Part shown: piece by piece, positions 17,991 to 25,029 of the stretch
Layout: each line of letters opens with the position of its first letter
Numbering within the stretch: the stretch's first letter is position 1
Source: a virus
Strand: one strand, 5' to 3'
DNA length: 39,593 nt
Virus record (IMG/VR): IMGVR_UViG_3300005337_000013
Location: 1 to 39,593 of that record
Notes under the pieces: generated by a model
What the model was told of the DNA's origin: nothing
Database searches by the model: none
The model's input: only the letters and a program-made list of their open reading frames with translations
Position numbers and translations under genes: made by a program

Positions 17991-18182
17991 TCATAAATAA
18001 ATTTTAAAAGCTTGACAGTCCTTGCATTCACAACGCTTTTCTTCCTCTTCATAGATACGGATATAGCCATACCACGCAAACTCAAAACAACCGGCTTTTT
18101 CTTTTACCAATTGCTGAAAAGACTTTCTTTTGCATGAGCATTCTAATGTATGCTCGCCACACAAATCGCATTCGTGGTTCAT
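17991..18182 (-). CDS. Small cysteine-rich, probable zinc-binding protein
   Basis: 63 aa. CDLCGEHTLECSC near the N-terminus and CECKDC near the C-terminus give seven cysteines plus nearby histidines, enough for one or two zinc sites. It sits in the minus-strand early operon. Such small zinc proteins are often host-takeover or regulatory factors; nothing more specific can be said. Confidence 0.55.
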   Translation of the reverse strand: MNHECDLCGEHTLECSCKRKSFQQLVKEKAGCFEFAWYGYIRIYEEEEKRCECKDCQAFKIYL

Positions 18183-18206
18183 ATTATTCCTTTGTATGCA
18201 GTATAA

Positions 18207-18386
18207 TCATGATGGCCACCAGTATAATGAAAGTCCAGTCATGGTGGATAAGATGATACTAATTAAAATAGCCACAGTTGTTCTGGAAGTTGTTTTCACT
18301 AGAGTAAGCTTACCCATTTGGAAACCAATCTCTATGACTTGAAAGATAAATAATGTAAAAAACCAAACAAAACTAAAACTTAGCAT
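18207..18386 (-). CDS. 59-aa protein with two membrane helices (holin-like?)
   Basis: ATG 18386 follows CGGAGAAATT. Residues about 3-22 and 38-56 are hydrophobic and separated by a short basic loop (KLTLVKTTSRTT), giving a two-span hairpin ending YWWPS. That is the size and topology of a small class II holin, but it lies in the early operon with no lysozyme nearby, so lysis is unproven. Its start overlaps the stop of the preceding micro-gene (ATGCTAA). Confidence 0.5.
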   Translation of the reverse strand: MLSFSFVWFFTLFIFQVIEIGFQMGKLTLVKTTSRTTVAILISIILSTMTGLSLYWWPS

Positions 18387-18439
18387 AATTTCTCCGAATT
18401 TTTTCCAAGTAATATTTCAGAACATTTGACCCATTCCAT
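18380..18439 (-). CDS. 19-aa micro-ORF, possible leader or DUF551 fragment
   Basis: An ATG with AGGAAT upstream opens a 19-codon frame whose stop overlaps the next start, so it may couple translation of the two-helix membrane protein. It begins MEWVK, echoing the MEWVN start of the DUF551 protein just upstream, so it could be the stub of a duplicated copy. Confidence 0.3.
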   Translation of the reverse strand: MEWVKCSEILLGKNSEKLC

Positions 18440-18440
18440 A

Positions 18441-18653
18441 TTATTCCTGCGTAGGTTGTGACAATAGCATCCAATGCGTTGCATTAAAACAAATTGGATC
18501 GTTTAATCTAGATGCGCCAATCATATAAAACTCAAATTCTTTAAAGAAATTTGAGTAAGTTGATATGTAATAATTAAAAGGTCTTGTTTCATTCCAAACT
18601 ACGCAAACGCAATCTTTTTCAGGGAGTCTATTTTTAACATTTACCCATTCCAT
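18441..18653 (-). CDS. DUF551-family small phage protein
   Basis: 70 aa from ATG 18653 after GGAGTGTGAAATA; an in-frame TTG five codons earlier overlaps that site. The pattern EWVNVKNRLPEKD near the start and ATHWMLLSQP near the end is the DUF551 signature, common in phage early regions and of unknown function. A more distant relative with the same WV...LPED plan is encoded at 29854. Confidence 0.7.
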   Translation of the reverse strand: MEWVNVKNRLPEKDCVCVVWNETRPFNYYISTYSNFFKEFEFYMIGASRLNDPICFNATHWMLLSQPTQE

Positions 18654-18683
18654 TATTTCACACTCCAATATTCAACAGGATTT

Positions 18684-18896
18684 TCACTCTTTTGATTTTT
18701 CGTATGCATAGTAATATTTCACAGCAATAGAAGTTTCATTTTGGATCTTTTCTAATGACCAATCATTCTTTACAGCTAAATGCACAAAAACCCTAATAAG
18801 AGCATCGGGAGAATATTCAATCAATTCATTTGAATAAAGAGTTTTATATATAGCAACCGTTGCTTCGGCTGTTTTTAAAATGCGATCTTTTATCAC
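18684..18896 (-). CDS. Hypothetical small helical protein
   Basis: 70 aa. The start is probably GTG 18896, overlapping the exonuclease stop (GTGA) and preceded by GGAGTGTGAA. The same ten bases precede the DUF551 gene. The protein is helical (VAIYKTLYSNELIEYSPDAL, ending KYYYAYEKSKE) without known motifs. Coupling to the exonuclease suggests it belongs to the recombination module. Confidence 0.5.
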   Translation of the reverse strand: MIKDRILKTAEATVAIYKTLYSNELIEYSPDALIRVFVHLAVKNDWSLEKIQNETSIAVKYYYAYEKSKE

Positions 18897-19744
18897 TTCA
18901 CACTCCAAAACTCAACTGACTTTCCTCGATACTTCTCAAGATCGACATTACTTAATTCAGGGATTTTTTTATAGTCAATGCTTCCCTGTCTCACTGTTTT
19001 GGACAACTTTATACCGTTCCCCATCGCGTTTGATTGTCCACTTAATGACACTAGTTGGTTTTTCCAAAATTCCTCTTCTTCTTCGAATCTCTTTCTTCTG
19101 TCCCTTGATAATATATACTGATTGCTTGCATGTATCCATGACTCATCACTTATTTGTTTATGATCATTTTCTGAAAAGGGAGCTACAAGATTTTGAACAC
19201 ATTCATAAAACTCATATTCTTTTTCAATCATTTTATCGATGAATTTCTGGTCTCTATATACTTTAAAACAATAAGTAGATTCTGTTTGATAGCTTAAATA
19301 GAACATCTCATCGAGTCCCATAACTTCCATTTGATGCTGAAGTTGTGGAACATATTTTGGAGGCACTTTCTTATTAGAAGCGATTTCATGATCTATTCGC
19401 CCTGGACACTTTACTTCAACTGCAACTTTTAAATCACTAGAAATGCCATCTAAGCTAGCTGCCATCCATTCGTGTTTTGGATGTATGTACACAGCTGGTT
19501 TTACAATTACACCTTCTTCCATAGCGAATGCAGCAATGGCTAAAGGTTCATTTTCAGTCCCTCTTCTCATCGCAGCATTTACTATCGTTTCAGATAACCC
19601 TAGTTTTTCTTGCCATAATGCATAAGGACTCTTAAATCCAATTCCAAGTATTGATGCACTGTCTGATGCTCCGATTTTAGTTTTTCTAAAATCAAGCCAT
19701 TCCTGTGAACCTTGCTCTAAATCAATCTTTATTGGCTGGTGCAT
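18893..19744 (-). CDS. YqaJ-type viral recombinase exonuclease
   Basis: 283 aa from Met at 19744 (AGG just upstream); an ATG at 19756 would add four residues. It shows the lambda-exonuclease/YqaJ fold signatures: GSQEWLDFRKTKIGASDSAS near residue 15, RRGTENEPLA, then ASLDGI and VEVKCPG, giving the Asp...Glu-x-Lys metal-binding centre, and PKYVPQLQHQMEV. It degrades one DNA strand from ends to expose single strands for the RecT partner encoded just upstream, with which it overlaps. The pair is a complete single-strand-annealing recombination system. Confidence 0.9.
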   Translation of the reverse strand: MHQPIKIDLEQGSQEWLDFRKTKIGASDSASILGIGFKSPYALWQEKLGLSETIVNAAMRRGTENEPLAIAAFAMEEGVIVKPAVYIHPKHEWMAASLDGISSDLKVAVEVKCPGRIDHEIASNKKVPPKYVPQLQHQMEVMGLDEMFYLSYQTESTYCFKVYRDQKFIDKMIEKEYEFYECVQNLVAPFSENDHKQISDESWIHASNQYILSRDRRKRFEEEEEFWKNQLVSLSGQSNAMGNGIKLSKTVRQGSIDYKKIPELSNVDLEKYRGKSVEFWSVK

Positions 19745-20516
19745 CCTGAACCTCATCTTTTTTCTTCATTAAGATCTTCTTGATTTTAGCAAATTGATCC
19801 TTTGGAAGATCATCTAACGATTGAACATTAATTGCTGGACCATTTAGAAACTCCATAAATAATTTCTGTGTATCTTTAGAGCACTCATTAAATATTGATT
19901 TTAACTCATCAGATTGTTCAGCAGAAACAACTTCTTTAAGTATTTCAGGAGGATTATTTAGAATCTCTTGAGGTGTTGGAAGATCAGAATCTAAAGTTAC
20001 ACCATCAAAATGATCGTCCTTCATGTCATCCATTTCTTCTTTTACGTATACTTTAGTACAAACATCTGGAAATAGAAAACGCTTTAACATGGATAAGCAT
20101 CTAGCGAACAGCATAGTTTTAGGATGCTTGTCATAATTCTTTCCTGCTTTCTTAGCATCATCCATATCAAAAGTGATTTCGGCAGTATCACCGTTGTCTT
20201 TTCTTTTTCCAATGAGCGTACATGACTTTGTATCTAGATGCTTGATCTGAACACTATGACCAGCATTTCTAATGTACATATTCATAGCCTCGTAAGACAT
20301 TCCGACCTTTCCCTGCACATAATACAGCTGACCTTGAAGAGCATCAATGGCTGGCATTCCTATGCTTTTTGCAGTCATTATAATTGCAAATATTCCATCT
20401 TCTCCCATCTTCTGAAAATGTTTTGTATTCATCAGTTTTTTTACCATCGTATGAACGTTATCTATCTCAGATAAAAAATTCATAGAGTCGTCTGTTTTGG
20501 TTATTTCATTAGACAT
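19722..20516 (-). CDS. recT: RecT-family single-strand annealing protein
   Basis: 264 aa. The core (about 35-190) carries EDGIFAIIMTAKSIGMPAID, LQGQLYYVQGKVGMSYEAMN and KTMLFARCLSMLKRFLFPDV, as in RecT/Red-beta annealases. A variable acidic tail follows. It would coat single-stranded DNA made by the YqaJ exonuclease encoded downstream and pair it with homologous DNA, possibly at the replication fork. The C-terminus overlaps the exonuclease start, and its start overlaps the preceding gene. Confidence 0.88.
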   Translation of the reverse strand: MSNEITKTDDSMNFLSEIDNVHTMVKKLMNTKHFQKMGEDGIFAIIMTAKSIGMPAIDALQGQLYYVQGKVGMSYEAMNMYIRNAGHSVQIKHLDTKSCTLIGKRKDNGDTAEITFDMDDAKKAGKNYDKHPKTMLFARCLSMLKRFLFPDVCTKVYVKEEMDDMKDDHFDGVTLDSDLPTPQEILNNPPEILKEVVSAEQSDELKSIFNECSKDTQKLFMEFLNGPAINVQSLDDLPKDQFAKIKKILMKKKDEVQDAPANKD

Positions 20517-20856
20517 TTTTTACTCCCTTCTTTAATCGTATTTTAACTTCATCCATAAATTTTGAAAGTTTACTATGTACAAGTAATCTCACTTTTATAT
20601 TATATTCAAGCACAGGTCTTGATGAAGTTATAGAACTTACTTCATCATCTACAAATAATTCACTAATACAAAGTCTTTTAGATTCAACATCCCAAAATAA
20701 TATATAACTATCAAATCTCATATCAACATCAATTGCAATAGGTTTTAAAGCACTCTCGACTTTTTTAATATCGGAACTAATTTTATCCAATTCTTTATTG
20801 AACAAATCAATTTCATGAGATAATTCAGAAATTGCATCTTCAAACTCGCTACTCAT
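20509..20856 (-). CDS. Hypothetical early protein with N-terminal coiled coil
   Basis: 115 aa; first gene of the minus-strand recombination operon, with ATG 20856 behind AAGGAGAATAT. Residues 1-40 (ISELSHEIDLFNKELDKISS) are a likely coiled coil and the rest is mixed alpha/beta (FDSYILFWDVESKRLCISEL). Some phages place an SSB or nuclease-inhibitor gene here, but this protein shows neither signature. Confidence 0.5.
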   Translation of the reverse strand: MSSEFEDAISELSHEIDLFNKELDKISSDIKKVESALKPIAIDVDMRFDSYILFWDVESKRLCISELFVDDEVSSITSSRPVLEYNIKVRLLVHSKLSKFMDEVKIRLKKGVKNV

Positions 20857-21024
20857 ATATTCTCCTTGTAAATCCGGCTTTACATTACCGATTGGTTAAT
20901 TGGTTATTTGTCTACATGTTATACGAATGATGAATTTAAGTAAATCGAAATGTTAAAATTAAGTTCTTGATAAAAAGATTGTGTGTATGTACATTGATAT
21001 ACTTTGATAACATATGGTGTTTAC
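20857..21024. promoter_or_regulatory. Divergent early control region
   Basis: Non-coding region between the leftward recombination operon and the rightward repressor operon. Rightward promoter: TTGATA (20967-20972), 17 bp, TACATT (20990-20995). A leftward -10 TATAAC is at 20918-20923 (reverse strand), with a weak -35. ATTGGTTA occurs twice in tandem at 20891-20906, just downstream of the leftward start point, which suits a repressor operator. Confidence 0.55.
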
Positions 21025-21255
21025 ATGGATATTAAGGAATTCATCTTTTACGAGAACAGGAAGGATAAGACCTTTACACAAAAGAAAATGGCTCAACTTT
21101 TAGGAGTTTCAGCCGTTCATCTATCTCAGATAATTTGTGGAAGAGCTATTGCTTCTTCTTCTTTGGCTTATAAAATAGAACAACTAACAGAAGGTAAGGT
21201 ATCCGGATGGGAGCTAATCAAAAATCATATCATAAAGAACCAGAGTTCAAAATAG
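21025..21255 (+). CDS. Cro/CI-like helix-turn-helix regulator
   Basis: 76 aa from ATG 21025, 5 nt after GGTG; an in-frame TTG at 21004 is less likely. TFTQKKMAQLLGVSAVHLSQ followed by IICGRAIASSSLAYKIEQLT is a typical XRE-family helix-turn-helix. With the divergent promoters and tandem repeats upstream it probably runs the early switch. It lacks a dimerisation or cleavage domain, so it is more Cro-like than CI-like. Its end overlaps the next gene by 49 nt. Confidence 0.8.
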   Translation: MDIKEFIFYENRKDKTFTQKKMAQLLGVSAVHLSQIICGRAIASSSLAYKIEQLTEGKVSGWELIKNHIIKNQSSK

Positions 21256-21572
21256 AAATCATTGAGTTTTATCCTTTAATCAAGAAGAATAAAAAACAAA
21301 ATTTCATTGGGACGATGCATATCTATCTAGTGGCCGAAGAGATAGATGTGAGGGGAGTGTATGTCTTCAAAAAGGAAGACAACAAATACAAATTTGTAAT
21401 GCCTCATAAATATGCTAAAGATCTTGAGAATGGAAAGAATGCTTGGTTTCCCATCATTAACTTCACATCTCAAAGAAAAAATAAAGATCTTGCTAAAGCA
21501 ATTTATATCAAAGGAACAGATTTTGTGAAGGAATTCTATGAAAAGCAAAAAGCAGTCTGTTGTCCAATTTAA
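21207..21572 (+). CDS. Hypothetical early protein
   Basis: 121 aa. The frame opens at ATG 21207 inside the regulator gene; the conserved-looking part begins near residue 14 (FKIEIIEFYPLIKK), so a later non-ATG start is possible. It is a compact mixed fold (FIGTMHIYLVAEEIDVRGVY, then GKNAWFPIINFTSQRKNKD). The layout is faintly like SpoVG-type nucleic-acid-binding proteins, but I would not assign it. Co-transcribed with the regulator. Confidence 0.5.
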   Translation: MGANQKSYHKEPEFKIEIIEFYPLIKKNKKQNFIGTMHIYLVAEEIDVRGVYVFKKEDNKYKFVMPHKYAKDLENGKNAWFPIINFTSQRKNKDLAKAIYIKGTDFVKEFYEKQKAVCCPI

Positions 21573-21590
21573 AAAAAATAAGGAAAAAAT

Positions 21591-21764
21591 ATGAAAACTC
21601 TCTTAAATATATCTCTAAGACTAAGTCTTATTTTCCTAACCGCTTGCACTTATTCTATAACAATGGTACATACTGAAGGTACTGCAACCGATGTTGTAGA
21701 TGAAACGCAAAGAGCTGATCCAGATATTAAGACCGATTTAACGGTTCCAGTATCTTTGAAGTAA
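21591..21764 (+). CDS. Small phage lipoprotein
   Basis: 57 aa; ATG 21591 after AAGGAAAAAAT. The signal peptide (MKTLLNISLRLSLIFLTAC) ends in the lipobox LTAC, so cysteine 19 would be lipidated. The mature 39 residues are acidic and Thr/Asp-rich (TATDVVDETQRADPDIKTDL). Similar short lipoproteins with a DVVDET-type tail are familiar from phage genomes, with unknown role. Superinfection exclusion is one known use of phage lipoproteins, but nothing here shows it. Confidence 0.7.
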   Translation: MKTLLNISLRLSLIFLTACTYSITMVHTEGTATDVVDETQRADPDIKTDLTVPVSLK

Positions 21765-21768
21765 ATTT

Positions 21769-21787
21769 GAGGGGCATACAACCCCTC
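21769..21787 (+). terminator. Possible terminator hairpin after lipoprotein gene
   Basis: GAGGGG-catacaa-CCCCTC, a 6-bp GC-rich stem starting 5 nt after the lipoprotein stop. Only a weak T-run follows (CATATTTT), so termination may be partial. Confidence 0.5.
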
Positions 21788-21795
21788 CATATTTT

Positions 21796-21842
21796 GATCT
21801 AAAATTTAGATCGAGCTATACCATAGTGGAGAACATGGTAGA
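21796..21842. promoter_or_regulatory. Perfect 17-bp palindrome plus hairpin before 21873
   Basis: GATCTAAAATTTAGATC (21796-21812) is perfectly symmetric about its central A and looks like a dimer operator. It is followed by TACCAT...ATGGTA, another hairpin, and a T8 run at about 21855. Together they could be an operator plus terminator controlling the next small gene. Confidence 0.4.
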
Positions 21843-21872
21843 TTTTAGCTTTGTTTTTTTTCAAGGTTTTTG

Positions 21873-22133
21873 ATGTCTTCTATAAATAATAAAAAAGTTT
21901 CTATTGTTCCAAATGTAGATCACCAAGAGTATATTGTCATCTCTAAGAAATTCCTGACAAACTCTCGGTTTAGTTTCCAGTCTAAGGGTCTTATTTGTTA
22001 TTTATTTGCATTAGATGAGGAATTATTTGATGTAGAAATAACGATCTTCGCCCAGATTTTAGAGCCCTGGGCGCAAGATGCGGTAGATTTCTTTGTGGAA
22101 ATCGGTTATATCACTAAAACTTTACAAGAATAG
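21873..22133 (+). CDS. Small winged-helix protein related to the replication initiator
   Basis: 86 aa from ATG 21873, with AAGG upstream. It matches the N-terminal winged-helix domain of the protein at 22503 in plan: YIVISKKFLTNSRFSFQSKG versus YVMLNKKALESKKLSWAAKG, then GLICYLFAL versus GLWAYLMSR, and EIGYITKT versus ENGYCSRK. It ends where the initiator's linker would start. It is therefore a stand-alone paralogue that might compete for origin or operator DNA. Confidence 0.6.
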   Translation: MSSINNKKVSIVPNVDHQEYIVISKKFLTNSRFSFQSKGLICYLFALDEELFDVEITIFAQILEPWAQDAVDFFVEIGYITKTLQE

Positions 22134-22502
22134 AAACTAAGAGGGTCTTGCAACCCTCTTAAAATTGATTGCTAATGAAATGAAACATCAACAACGTGAA
22201 ATTTTTTCAAGGTCCTTCTTTCTCCAAAGAAGAAACACAACCTCACAAGGAGATCATGTTTACCCAAATTATAAACCAATATTAGTCAATGTTAACCATT
22301 AACAAACAAAAGTATACAAACAAAGTCTTTTGTAACCCTAGGCACCATTATCAACCCTTAAAAATCAAAAAAGGAAGCCATTGTTAGTCAAACTTAGTCT
22401 TTTATAACTATAGGTATCTCCATCTTAGCAGATTTCCAAAATTATAACAAGATACAATCTTTATTTGACTAATTTAGGCTTCCTATAAATATAGGAACAA
22501 TC
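22134..22502. promoter_or_regulatory. Candidate replication origin / operator region
   Basis: 369 bp without a convincing gene. It begins with a hairpin AAGAGGGT-cttgca-ACCCTCTT (22139-22160). A split inverted repeat follows: GGAAGCC-N6-AGTCAAA (22373-22392) against TTTGACT-N6-GGCTTCC (22464-22483), with 71 bp between the arms. Two direct repeats, GTCTTTTGTAACCCTAGG (22325-22342) and GTCTTTTATAACTATAGG (22397-22414), lie 72 bp apart. CCTATA-aa-TATAGG (22482-22495) overlaps the initiator's ribosome-binding site. A 9-codon ORF at 22256 with AAGGAG also lies here. Position next to the initiator suits an origin or autoregulatory site. Confidence 0.5.
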
Positions 22503-23378
22503 ATGAGTATTATTAGAATTTCACATAACACAGAAAATCCATATGTAATGCTTAATAAAAAAGCATTAGAAAGTAAAAAATTATCTTGGGCAGCCAAAGG
22601 ACTTTGGGCTTATTTAATGAGTCGTCCTGATGATTGGAATGTTTCTGTTTCTCATTTAATTACAATTTATGAGGAAAAAGGGGGGAAAGAAGATGCTATT
22701 TATGCCGTTTTAAATGAGCTAATAGAAAATGGGTATTGTTCAAGAAAAAAAATACGTGATGAAAAGGGTCAATATACTAAAACTGAATATCTTATATGTG
22801 AATATATTAATAAACCCACTCACAATGAATATGAGCCACACCGGGCTCAACCAGACCTGGATCAACCAGACCTGGCTGAACTACCCACTACTAATAAAGG
22901 ATATATAATAAATAATAAAATACAACAACAAGCCTGCGGCGCTGCTGCTGTTTTTTTTGATTGCTTAAAGGAAGTTCAAATACCAGAATTGGATAAAGTT
23001 TGGCTCACCAAAAATTGTTCTGAAGATTTGGTAAAGCGAGCAATTGAATGGGCTACACATCCCACAACAAAAATTACCACTACTCTACAACAAGCGATAA
23101 AATGGTTTTGCAAACAACCTTTGGATAAATTGCCTATTATTTCCAAATCCGAAGACGAAATCATAGAAGAAAATCGAAAGATTGCAGAAAAATTAGAGCC
23201 AGAAATTATCAAAAGCAAGACAGTTTTATATAATGTCTATCGAAAAGAAGTAGAAATTTTACATTCTTCAGGAATAGGACAAGCTGAATATATTGAGTAT
23301 AAAGAGAGAGATTTTATAGATATTTTGCTGATGAAATTGAAAAAATATGGAATTCAGTTGAGTTTAAAGATATCTTAA
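22503..23378 (+). CDS. Replication initiator-like protein with N-terminal winged helix
   Basis: 291 aa from ATG 22503 (AGGAACAATC). Residues 1-95 form a winged helix-turn-helix (KKLSWAAKGLWAYLMSRPDD onward) like phage and plasmid replication proteins. A Pro/Asp-rich linker (QPDLDQPDLAELP) contains a short tandem repeat. A helical C-terminal domain of about 150 residues follows and ends in a charged coil. No helicase Walker motifs are present. Next to the repeat region upstream, it most likely binds the origin and recruits host replication enzymes; this is inferred from architecture. Confidence 0.65.
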   Translation: MSIIRISHNTENPYVMLNKKALESKKLSWAAKGLWAYLMSRPDDWNVSVSHLITIYEEKGGKEDAIYAVLNELIENGYCSRKKIRDEKGQYTKTEYLICEYINKPTHNEYEPHRAQPDLDQPDLAELPTTNKGYIINNKIQQQACGAAAVFFDCLKEVQIPELDKVWLTKNCSEDLVKRAIEWATHPTTKITTTLQQAIKWFCKQPLDKLPIISKSEDEIIEENRKIAEKLEPEIIKSKTVLYNVYRKEVEILHSSGIGQAEYIEYKERDFIDILLMKLKKYGIQLSLKIS

Positions 23379-23418
23379 TGGCATATGTTATATACCATTT
23401 AAATATCAAAGGAATATC

Positions 23419-23949
23419 ATGAAAGAATTTCATTATTCACTTAGACTAGAGAAAACAGTCAACGACATGTTAGATAAAGAGCTTTCTTCTGTGAATGAAG
23501 GAAAAATATCTAAGATTTCCAAAAATAACTTTATTTCAGAGGCTATTTTTGAGAAAATTCAAAAAAATAAAAAAAAACCGAATTGTTCAGAAAACGAATA
23601 TGAAGATTTTCTAGACTCTTTGATGGCTTTAAAAGATGAGTATCATGAAAATAAAATCTCACATAGAATTTTTGAAATTGCTCCATGGGTAAAAAATGCA
23701 GATGATTTGTATAAATTCCTATGTCATATTCAATTTAGGTTCATTCAAAAAGATGTGGAAAATGAAGTTTTGTTCAAATATATTAAAATGTATTTTCCAG
23801 AAATCTTAGATGAATTGTTAATTAATGTTTATCTTATTCAGGGTCATATAGAAAAAATTTATAAACAATATGAGTGCCCTGATATAGGTAAATTAATTTC
23901 TTGGAATTTAAAAAATTGTAAATCATTTATGTCTGAAAAAAGGGATTAA
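23419..23949 (+). CDS. Hypothetical protein downstream of the replication initiator
   Basis: 176 aa; ATG 23419 behind AGGAATATC. The N-terminus (FHYSLRLEKTVNDMLDKELS then SKNNFISEAIFEKIQ) could be a ribbon-helix-helix-like start. The rest is helical and rich in Asn, Lys and Phe. No nuclease or ATPase motif is visible. Likely in the replication operon. Confidence 0.5.
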   Translation: MKEFHYSLRLEKTVNDMLDKELSSVNEGKISKISKNNFISEAIFEKIQKNKKKPNCSENEYEDFLDSLMALKDEYHENKISHRIFEIAPWVKNADDLYKFLCHIQFRFIQKDVENEVLFKYIKMYFPEILDELLINVYLIQGHIEKIYKQYECPDIGKLISWNLKNCKSFMSEKRD

Positions 23950-24095
23950 AACCTTTAATATGATTAAATTTGCTTGGAAACATGGTGCGGTTAGATTATC
24001 TTATGAAATATGACTTCATAATCGTTTAAATAAAGATAACGCAACCAAAGTGATTTGTGTGCGAATTTGAAAAACAACAACAAAAAGGAAAAAAA

Positions 24096-24365
24096 ATGAA
24101 TAAAACAATCCGAGTTTACTACATTGGCAATCAATACACAGACTTTGCTAACTCTTCAGACGAAGACTACGCTAAGATCATGGGAATTCTAAATAGCAAT
24201 GAAAAGTCTTTTGTGCTAAATAATCAATGGATCAATAAAGAAAATATTTTGACAGTAATCCAATTCGAAGTAAAACAAGATGCAAATGAGATTAAAGATA
24301 ATGCCATTGATATATTCGAAGACGTCGGTCAAGAAAACTACAGTCGTCCGTCGCCTTGTTGCTAA
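24096..24365 (+). CDS. Hypothetical small early protein
   Basis: 89 aa from ATG 24096, after AAGGAAAAAA; an in-frame GTG at 24057 is less likely. A compact alpha/beta protein (IRVYYIGNQYTDFANSSDED, then QWINKENILTVIQFEVKQD) ending in SRPSPCC. Its last 86 nt overlap the nuclease frame that follows. No family recognised. Confidence 0.5.
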   Translation: MNKTIRVYYIGNQYTDFANSSDEDYAKIMGILNSNEKSFVLNNQWINKENILTVIQFEVKQDANEIKDNAIDIFEDVGQENYSRPSPCC

Positions 24366-24696
24366 ACAAGAATGGGTAACCATCGATGATAAAAAATATT
24401 TCTTTAGATCTCATTGGGAAGCTAAGTATGCTAAACATCTTGCTTTCTTAAAAAAGATCAAAGATATTCAAGATTGGGAACATGAGCCACACACTTTTTG
24501 GTTTGAAGGAATCAAAAGGGGAGTTGTGTCTTATCTTCCTGACTTCAAAGTTATCAAAAACGATGGTACCCACTATTGGGTTGAAGTTAAGGGTTACATG
24601 GATAAGAAAAGCGCTACTAAACTTAAACGAATGAAAAAGTATTTTCCTAAAGAAGAAATCAAACTCATTGATAAAACTTGGTTTCAAGGAAGATGA
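24280..24696 (+). CDS. DUF1064-type PD-(D/E)xK endonuclease
   Basis: 138 aa as drawn. The diagnostic part reads FFRSHWEAKYAKHLAFLKKI, WEHEPHTFWFEGIKRGVVSY, then PDFKVIKNDGTHYWVEVKG, giving Pro-Asp...Glu-Val-Lys, the metal-binding centre of restriction-like and Holliday-junction nucleases. In phages this family is linked to DNA recombination and junction processing. The start is uncertain. ATG 24280 or 24286 lies inside the previous gene; conserved sequence begins near residue 18 (VKKTTVVRRLVAKQEWVTID). Confidence 0.75.
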   Translation: MQMRLKIMPLIYSKTSVKKTTVVRRLVAKQEWVTIDDKKYFFRSHWEAKYAKHLAFLKKIKDIQDWEHEPHTFWFEGIKRGVVSYLPDFKVIKNDGTHYWVEVKGYMDKKSATKLKRMKKYFPKEEIKLIDKTWFQGR

Positions 24697-24697
24697 A

Positions 24698-24886
24698 ATG
24701 GAAAACAATCAAATTTTAAAAATTATTCCTACGAAAATTCCAAGAAACGTATCAATTCGTTTAGGAAAACAAATAGCTAAACTTAAAAGAGTAGCCGGAG
24801 TAAGTGAAGACTTAATTGGTCCTTTAGAAGATAAAAGGATAGGGACAACCTGTATCTGCAATAAAAAAGGAATTTTATGCCATTAA
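24698..24886 (+). CDS. Hypothetical small protein
   Basis: 62 aa from ATG 24698, with AAGGAAGATGAA upstream and starting 1 nt after the nuclease stop. Basic, with IPRNVSIRLGKQIAKLKRVA as the main helix and a C-terminal CICNKKGILCH that could bind metal. Its last 10 nt overlap the next start, so it is translationally coupled to the DUF6496 protein. Confidence 0.5.
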   Translation: MENNQILKIIPTKIPRNVSIRLGKQIAKLKRVAGVSEDLIGPLEDKRIGTTCICNKKGILCH

Positions 24887-25026
24887 AATCTGGAAAAAGC
24901 AAAAAGACAATCTCTAAGAATATTGAAACAGAAATGCATCATGGGAAACCACAGAAACAAGCAGTTGCAATTGCTTTAAGTGTTGCTCGTAAATCTGGCG
25001 CAAAGATTCCAAAGAAAAAGAAATAA
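24877..25026 (+). CDS. DUF6496-like small basic protein
   Basis: 49 aa; ATG 24877 after AAAAAAGGAATTTT. The sequence runs SGKSKKTISKNIETEMHHGK then PQKQAVAIALSVARKSGAK, a pattern widely found in short proteins of phages and bacteria (DUF6496). Very basic, with a KKKK end, so DNA or RNA binding is likely, but function is unknown. Last gene of the plus-strand replication operon. Confidence 0.65.
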   Translation: MPLKSGKSKKTISKNIETEMHHGKPQKQAVAIALSVARKSGAKIPKKKK

Positions 25027-25029
25027 TCT

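Noticed and set aside
22186-22308. 40-codon ORF and a 9-codon ORF (ATG 22256) in the origin region
   Set aside because: The longer has no ribosome-binding site and low-complexity content; the shorter has AAGGAG only 3 nt away and is too short to support. The region is better explained by its repeats.
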